Assembly (NCBI GenBank): GCA_024403485.1
Contig: JAKSRT010000003.1
Span: 1 to 51,657, forward strand
Length of the DNA stretch: 51,657 bases
From: Lachnospiraceae bacterium
Lineage (GTDB): Bacteria > Bacillota > Clostridia > Lachnospirales > Lachnospiraceae
Direction of reading: 5' to 3'
The notes beneath the pieces are model-generated. The model did no database searches, was not told the origin of the DNA, and saw only the letters and a list, made by a program, of their open reading frames with translations. Numbering within the stretch: position 1 is the first letter of the stretch; every line of letters begins with the position of its first letter. Below are positions 47,068 through 51,657 of this stretch, piece after piece. A program made the position numbers and the translations under genes.

Positions 47068-47649
47068 ATGGCAGATTATCTCGAAATGATGAAAAAGAAT
47101 GAACCTTATATATCTCATTTTATGGAAGCACCAAGAGATATTAAGGGTAAAGCTCAAAAACTTTTAAAAGAGATGGAAACTTTAGGTGATGATGACCGAG
47201 AAAGAAGATCGGAGATATTAAAAGAACTGTTTGGAACCTACCATCCGCTGGCCTTTCCGGGAGCGGGATTCAGATGTGAAAACGGCTTTAATATTCACTT
47301 TCATGGTCTGGCGGTCATTAACTATAACGTTGTTATGCTGGACACTTCTCCGATAAATATCGGTGCGGGAGCATTTATCGCACCGGGAGTATGTCTTGCC
47401 TGTTCGGGACATTCTCTTGTGGCCGAAGAAAGAAACCGCGGTGTTGGTACATCGGCTCCGATTACTTTGGAAGATAATGTATGGATAGGTGCCAATGCAA
47501 CTGTCTGCGGCGGAGTAACAATAGGAGCCGGTTCGGTAATTGGGGCAGGAAGTGTGGTAATACGGGACATTCCGGCGGGAGTAGTAGCGGCCGGTAATCC
47601 TTGCCGGGTAATCAGGGAAATTACCGAAGAGGACAGACTGGAGAAATAA
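47068..47649 (+). CDS. Sugar O-acetyltransferase (LacA/Maa type)
   Basis: This 193-residue protein has left-handed beta-helix hexapeptide repeats (INIGAGAFIAPGVCLACSGH; VTIGAGSVIGAGSVVIRDIP) and the NNVWIGA-like DNVWIGANATVCGG stretch with its catalytic His nearby (SGHSLVAEERNRG). Such enzymes transfer acetyl from acetyl-CoA to galactosides or maltose. The ATG is preferred over the TTG at 47047, since GAGGGGG lies just upstream. It is followed after 69 bases by a GH2 enzyme, recalling the pairing of lacZ with lacA. Confidence 0.88.
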   Translation: MADYLEMMKKNEPYISHFMEAPRDIKGKAQKLLKEMETLGDDDRERRSEILKELFGTYHPLAFPGAGFRCENGFNIHFHGLAVINYNVVMLDTSPINIGAGAFIAPGVCLACSGHSLVAEERNRGVGTSAPITLEDNVWIGANATVCGGVTIGAGSVIGAGSVVIRDIPAGVVAAGNPCRVIREITEEDRLEK

Positions 47650-47718
47650 AAGATAAGAAACGAAACAGCAGAAACTATTTTACAACTATAATCTGTAATT
47701 ATTGGGGAGAAATCAAAT

Positions 47719-50184
47719 ATGAAATATACAAATTTAGACAGAGAATGGACATTCAGACGTGGAATGATAGACTCGCTTGGCGGGTTGGATGCAGATCCGG
47801 GAGTTGTTGTTAACCTGCCGCACGATGGAATGATTGGTACAAAAGTTTCACCGGATGCACCTGCAAAGTATGATTCCGGATATTTTTCGGGCGACCTGAC
47901 CAATTATACAAAGTATGTTTTTATTCCTAAGGAGTGGGAAGGTGAAAGCATTGGCCTCAGCATTGATGGTGCCATGATGAATGTGACAATCGACGTTAAC
48001 GGCTCGAAAGTCGGTGCACAGCATTACGGATATGCTCCTTTCTATGTTGATTTGACGGACTCCGTTACTTTTGGAGAAGAAAACAGAATAACAATAAATG
48101 TTAATACCAGTGCATGGCAGAACAGCAGATGGTACACCGGCTCAGGCTTGTACAGAGGCGTAAAATTGTGCCATGGACCACAAATACATATCAGTAATGA
48201 CGGAATATATGTTTATACCAAGGAAGTAATCGGTGACAGTGCATTGGTTGAAACGTTGGTTGAAGTGGAAAACGACTCGTTGAAAAACAGCCTGGCTGAG
48301 GTGACTGTTACTGTTTCGGAGGATGACAGCAAAAAGGTTGTCAAAACATCCAAACGAATTATTCAGGTTAATCGCCGGGCAAAAGAAACAGCCAGACTGG
48401 CTTTTCTGGTGCCTGATGCAAGATTATGGGATGTTGATACTCCTAACCTGTACTGTGTAACAGCAACGGTTAAATATATCGGAGAATATCGTACACACCA
48501 TATTCCTACAGATGTAGAGACAATCGACGAATTATCGGTTCTGTTTGGTATTCGTACAATTACAGCCGATGTAGTAAGAGGCTTACAGATTAACGGCAAA
48601 ACCGTTAAGTTAAAGGGCGGATGCGTTCATCATGATAACGGCCTTCTTGGCTCGGTATCTTTATATGAAACAGAAGCCAGAAAGGTAAGAAAATTAAAAG
48701 AAGTTGGCTTTAATGCCATCAGAACAGCTCATAATCCTCCTTCTGCAGCTTTGGTCGAGGCTTGTGACAGAGAGGGTATGTACATATTCGACGAAGCCTT
48801 TGATGCATGGGAAATGGCTAAGCGTGCCAGTGATTACAGCCAGTTCTTTGAGCATTGCTGGGAAAAGGATCTGACAGCATTTATTAAGAGAGACAGAAGT
48901 CATCCAAGTGTTATTCTTTGGTCCACCGGTAATGAAATTCCTGAGCGTGGCGGACTTAATAAGGGATATTCTCTGGAAACAAAGCTTGCTGACAAGATAA
49001 GAAGCCTTGATGCCACAAGACCCATAAGCAATGGCGTTTGTTCTATGTGGAGCGGTCTTGATGATCAGCTGGCAAAAGATAAAAATCAGGCTCAGAATGC
49101 GGCTGACGAGGATCCGGAATCCTGCATGTGGGAAAAGGTAACGGAACCCTTTACAAACGGTATGGACATTGTAGGCTACAACTATTATGAAGACGGTTAT
49201 GAAAAGGATCATGAAATGTTCCCCGACAGAGTAATGTTAGGCTCGGAAAATTTCCCTCTGGAAATTGGTTTCAGATGGCCGCTGGTTGAAAGACTTCCTT
49301 ATGTAATCGGTGAATTTACCTGGACTGCGTGGGATTATTTAGGTGAAGCGGGAATCGGAAAAACCTTATATTTAGAGCCCGATCATCCTTTGGCAAATCA
49401 GGGTCCATGGATGATTATGCCTCCGTCCACATCACCATTCCCCTGGAGAACCGCTAATGACGCAGATTTTGATATATTGGGTAAAATGCTGCCTCAGGGT
49501 CAGTACAGAAGCGTAGTATGGGGTAACACGGAGACATTTGTATATTCAAAACACCCGGAATATTTCGGAAAAGTTGAAAAATGCAGTATGTGGGGATTCC
49601 CTTACGTTGTAAAGAACTGGAACTATGAAGGATTTGAAAATAAACCCGTTGAAATTGTGGTTTATTCAAATGCCGAAGAAGTAGAAGTCTTTGTTAATAA
49701 TAAGTCAATTGGCAAAAAGAAGGTATGTACTGAAAGACCCTGGCCCAATACCGCTACTTTTGAGACTGTTTATGAGCCCGGAGAAGTAGTTGCCGTAAGC
49801 TATACCGATGGAAAAGAGGTTAGCAGAGATGTGTTAAAGACCACAAAATCCGTAGCGGATATGGTATTGGCGCCTGAAAAGAACTCAATGAAGGCTGATG
49901 GACATGATCTTATTTATGTGAATATTACGCTTTATGATGAAGACGGACTGGTGGTTACAACCGAGGATATGGATATTAAGGCTACAATAGAAGGACCTGC
50001 GGTACTTGCCGGCTTTGGAAGCGGAAATCCTGTAACTGATGAAGACTATACCGACTCAAAGACTACAAGCTACAGAGGTCGTGCTATGGCAATTCTTCGC
50101 TCCTGTTACGAAGAGGGAGAAGCAACCCTTACCGTTGAAGCCAAAAACTTCTGTAAGAAAGTAGTTATAAATGTGGAAGGTTGA
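47719..50184 (+). CDS. GH2 glycosidase, beta-galactosidase-like
   Basis: The protein has 821 residues. A sugar-binding domain (about 1-170; NLPHDGMIGTKVSPDAPAKY, YTGSGLYRGVKL) and an immunoglobulin-like domain precede the barrel, with acid/base Glu406 (WSTGNEIPERG) and the likely nucleophile Glu510 (LGSENFP). C-terminal beta-sandwich domains with EVFVNNKSIGKK and LIYVNITLYDEDG resemble the DUF4982/Big-type modules of this GH2 group. There is no signal peptide. It is unrelated in detail to the LacZ-type enzyme at 12903 and lacks the LacZ CEYxHAMGN motif. The specificity may be beta-galactoside or another beta-hexoside. TGGGGAG precedes the ATG. Confidence 0.88.
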   Translation: MKYTNLDREWTFRRGMIDSLGGLDADPGVVVNLPHDGMIGTKVSPDAPAKYDSGYFSGDLTNYTKYVFIPKEWEGESIGLSIDGAMMNVTIDVNGSKVGAQHYGYAPFYVDLTDSVTFGEENRITINVNTSAWQNSRWYTGSGLYRGVKLCHGPQIHISNDGIYVYTKEVIGDSALVETLVEVENDSLKNSLAEVTVTVSEDDSKKVVKTSKRIIQVNRRAKETARLAFLVPDARLWDVDTPNLYCVTATVKYIGEYRTHHIPTDVETIDELSVLFGIRTITADVVRGLQINGKTVKLKGGCVHHDNGLLGSVSLYETEARKVRKLKEVGFNAIRTAHNPPSAALVEACDREGMYIFDEAFDAWEMAKRASDYSQFFEHCWEKDLTAFIKRDRSHPSVILWSTGNEIPERGGLNKGYSLETKLADKIRSLDATRPISNGVCSMWSGLDDQLAKDKNQAQNAADEDPESCMWEKVTEPFTNGMDIVGYNYYEDGYEKDHEMFPDRVMLGSENFPLEIGFRWPLVERLPYVIGEFTWTAWDYLGEAGIGKTLYLEPDHPLANQGPWMIMPPSTSPFPWRTANDADFDILGKMLPQGQYRSVVWGNTETFVYSKHPEYFGKVEKCSMWGFPYVVKNWNYEGFENKPVEIVVYSNAEEVEVFVNNKSIGKKKVCTERPWPNTATFETVYEPGEVVAVSYTDGKEVSRDVLKTTKSVADMVLAPEKNSMKADGHDLIYVNITLYDEDGLVVTTEDMDIKATIEGPAVLAGFGSGNPVTDEDYTDSKTTSYRGRAMAILRSCYEEGEATLTVEAKNFCKKVVINVEG

Positions 50185-50231
50185 TTAAATATTAAAGACT
50201 TAAAACAATAATAAGTAATTGGAGAGCTCGA

Positions 50232-51086
50232 GTGAAAAGAATAAAAGCGTTATCGATTATTACGGGAATATATATACTTGCATATGTGCTGGGTGCGCTG
50301 GCCGTAATCGGTATTGATAATTTGGTTCTTAAGTTGTTTGTGTTTGATATTGTCGCAACAGTCGTAACCTTTGTTTTTTCGGTTTTGCTGAAAAATTCAA
50401 GCGTATATGATCCTTACTGGTCACTTACGCCTTTGGTATTGATTGTATGGATATATGTGGTTAACGGTTCTTTTTCCTTAATGCATATTTTATTTTTGAC
50501 AGCATTTTTCTTATGGGGAATAAGGCTTACGGTCAACTGGATAACAGTTTTTTGTGATTTCAGTTACGAAGACTGGCGATATAAAATGTTTAGAGACAAT
50601 AACGGCCCGTTTATGTGGTTTTTAGCTAATTTCTTCGGCATTCATATGGTTCCCACGCTTGTTGTATTTGCGGGAATGCTACCTATTTTTGAGTTGGCAA
50701 AAGCCAATTTGGGTATACTGTCTGTTCCGGGTATATTGATAGTTCTTTTCGGAACATCTCTTGAATTGTTTGCAGACAAGGACATGCACAGGTTCCTTGA
50801 GACTACCAAAGAAAAAGTTTCCTGCAGAGAAGGGCTGTGGAAATATTCCCGTCATCCCAATTATCTTGGCGAGATATCCGTATGGGTGGGAACTTTTTTA
50901 ACAGTGCTTCCTTATGCACCGGATAAATGGCTGTGCGGAATCGGCGCATTATCAGTGGCGTTACTGTTTAACTTTATTTCGATTCCAATGATGGAAAAGA
51001 GACAGTTAAGCAGAAGACCGGACTATGTACAGTATAAGAAAGAAACATCCAGGCTTCTTCTTATGCCGCCTAAAAAGGTTGTTTAG
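50232..51086 (+). CDS. DUF1295 / isoprenylcysteine methyltransferase-like membrane protein
   Basis: This 284-residue protein has about seven transmembrane helices. It has the DUF1295 (steroid 5-alpha-reductase-like) pattern YDPYWSLTPLVLIVWIYV, RLTVNW, and SRHPNYLGEISVWVG with FISIPMMEKRQ and RRPDYVQYKKETSRLL at the end. Relatives include methyltransferases and reductases of lipid-like substrates; bacterial members are mostly uncharacterised. The GTG start is supported by GGAG at 50221-50224, 7 bases upstream. It follows the GH2 gene by 47 bases and may be cotranscribed. Confidence 0.85.
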   Translation: MKRIKALSIITGIYILAYVLGALAVIGIDNLVLKLFVFDIVATVVTFVFSVLLKNSSVYDPYWSLTPLVLIVWIYVVNGSFSLMHILFLTAFFLWGIRLTVNWITVFCDFSYEDWRYKMFRDNNGPFMWFLANFFGIHMVPTLVVFAGMLPIFELAKANLGILSVPGILIVLFGTSLELFADKDMHRFLETTKEKVSCREGLWKYSRHPNYLGEISVWVGTFLTVLPYAPDKWLCGIGALSVALLFNFISIPMMEKRQLSRRPDYVQYKKETSRLLLMPPKKVV

Positions 51087-51116
51087 GATTATCAGATACA
51101 GAAGTATTTATATAAT

Positions 51117-51181
51117 AGCATTCAATAATAGCACTCAATAATGGCATCCAATAATACCATCCAATAATACCATCCAATAAT
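51117..51181 (+). repeat. Five tandem copies of a 13-bp repeat
   Basis: Five adjoining units follow a shared ending CAATAAT: AGCATTCAATAAT, AGCACTCAATAAT, GGCATCCAATAAT, and ACCATCCAATAAT twice. The last two units are identical, which suggests recent slippage. The array lies just after the membrane protein gene and before a terminator. Confidence 0.85.
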
Positions 51182-51213
51182 GATGCTGATTGCTTTGAAT
51201 CGTTAAGATATTT

Positions 51214-51243
51214 CCCCGAATGTTTATACATTCGGGGTTTTTG
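51214..51243 (+). terminator. Rho-independent terminator after the DUF1295 gene
   Basis: CCCCGAATG at 51214-51222 pairs with CATTCGGGG at 51229-51237 (9 bp, 6-base loop), followed by a T-rich run. It ends the acetyltransferase/GH2/DUF1295 transcript. Confidence 0.85.
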
Positions 51244-51289
51244 TTTATTGTGGTTTCTTGTTTTGGTGCTTGCTTTAAGCAGAAACAGT

Positions 51290-51657
51290 GGAAAAATACA
51301 TCTAAAACAGAGAGGGAGCGTGATTTAGATGCCTGCGCCAGGAAAAGCAACGGGGAAAATGCATCTAAAACAGCGAAGTATGTGTGATTTAGATGCCGGA
51401 GCCAGGAAAAAGAACGCGAAAGATACATCTAAAACAGCGAAGTATGTGAGATTTAGATGCCGGCGACGGGAAATAGAACGCGGAAGATACATCTAAAACA
51501 GAGAGGGAGCGTGATTTAGATGCCTGCGCCAGGAAAAAGAACGCGAAAGATACATCTAAAACAGCGAGTGAGCGTGATTTAGATGCCGGAGCCAGAAAAA
51601 AGAACGCAGAAGATACATCTAAAACAGCGAAGTATGTGTGATTTAGATGCCTGCGCC
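51290..51657. repeat. Tandem array of about 63-bp hairpin repeats running off the window
   Basis: Six units begin with CATCTAAA at 51299, 51362, 51426, 51490, 51553 and 51616, a period of 63-64 bases. Each unit has CATCTAAA and TTTAGATG as perfect inverted arms about 18 bases apart, then a GCCxGxGCCAGG-like segment and an A/G-rich run. The loop comes in at least two types: AGAGAGGGAGCG and AGCGAAGTATGTG. The linker is conserved as well, so this is not a CRISPR layout. The array is cut by the window end. The stretch from the terminator to the array has no gene that I can support. Confidence 0.85.

Noticed and set aside
47322..47903. 193-residue frame on the minus strand
   Set aside because: It lies antisense to the acetyltransferase repeats and the GH2 start, which have clear motifs; its Pro/Ala/Thr-rich sequence is a mirror of Gly/Val-rich coding.
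48694..49212. 172-residue frame on the minus strand
   Set aside because: It is antisense to the GH2 catalytic barrel, with no ribosome binding site or recognisable motif.
51135..51428. 97-residue frame on the minus strand through the repeats
   Set aside because: It is the translation of tandem repeats and the terminator region, with no ribosome binding site; its length follows from the repeat period.
51290..51657. CRISPR array at the end of the window
   Set aside because: The segments between inverted repeats are also conserved and come in only two types, so there are no unique spacers. No cas gene is nearby.

Overview
The window looks like chromosome of a low-to-moderate GC Gram-positive anaerobe of the Lachnospiraceae type (Butyrivibrio, Pseudobutyrivibrio or a relative). 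This is inferred from the mix of content, not from a marker gene: plant-glycan glycosidases without signal peptides, ferredoxin-type oxidoreductases, many cyclic-di-GMP proteins, AGGAGG-like ribosome binding sites, and TTG/GTG starts. No rRNA, tRNA, phage or complete insertion sequence was seen.

Layout. Positions 1-4200 hold the tail of an unidentified gene, a GNAT acetyltransferase, a membrane-anchored protein with calcium-binding-like repeats and a cysteine-peptidase-like region, and a small unknown gene. Positions 4200-10500 are a signalling block: a soluble hybrid histidine kinase with a LacI-type sugar-binding sensor, a double-receiver protein, and a membrane HD-GYP phosphodiesterase. 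Positions 10500-16000 hold an AraC regulator divergent from an alpha-L-fucosidase (GH29) and a beta-galactosidase (GH2). Next come a diguanylate cyclase with two solute-binding domains (16172), a zinc-ribbon protein and a Nudix hydrolase. A probable yybP-ykoY (manganese) riboswitch with its own promoter and terminator then leads into an ABC ATPase/FtsX permease pair (19811-22773), followed convergently by an M13 lipoprotein peptidase.

Positions 25300-28955 carry pseudouridine-phosphate glycosidase, a MATE transporter, a PfkB kinase (probably pseudouridine kinase) and a GtrA protein. Positions 29000-31450 carry GH43 and GH10 enzymes facing each other across a shared terminator. A LacI-sensor GGDEF protein and an HD-GYP protein follow as a tandem pair (31745-35451), then a MATE remnant, a ferredoxin-nitroreductase, a metallo-beta-lactamase-fold hydrolase and a HAD phosphatase.

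Positions 38030-46865 are the most interesting block. An AraC regulator diverges from an operon of two medium-chain dehydrogenases, a UxaB-like reductase, a UxaA-like dehydratase, an amidohydrolase-type lactonase, FucU mutarotase and, slightly further on, an Fe-S aldo-keto reductase. Read together these fit an oxidative, non-phosphorylating route for an L-galacto-configured sugar (L-fucose or L-galactose), possibly through C5 epimerisation. The GH29 fucosidase earlier in the window could supply the substrate. The last part (47068-51086) has a LacA-type acetyltransferase, a second GH2 enzyme and a DUF1295 membrane protein. After them come a 13-bp tandem repeat, a terminator, and an array of about 63-bp hairpin repeats that runs off the end of the window.
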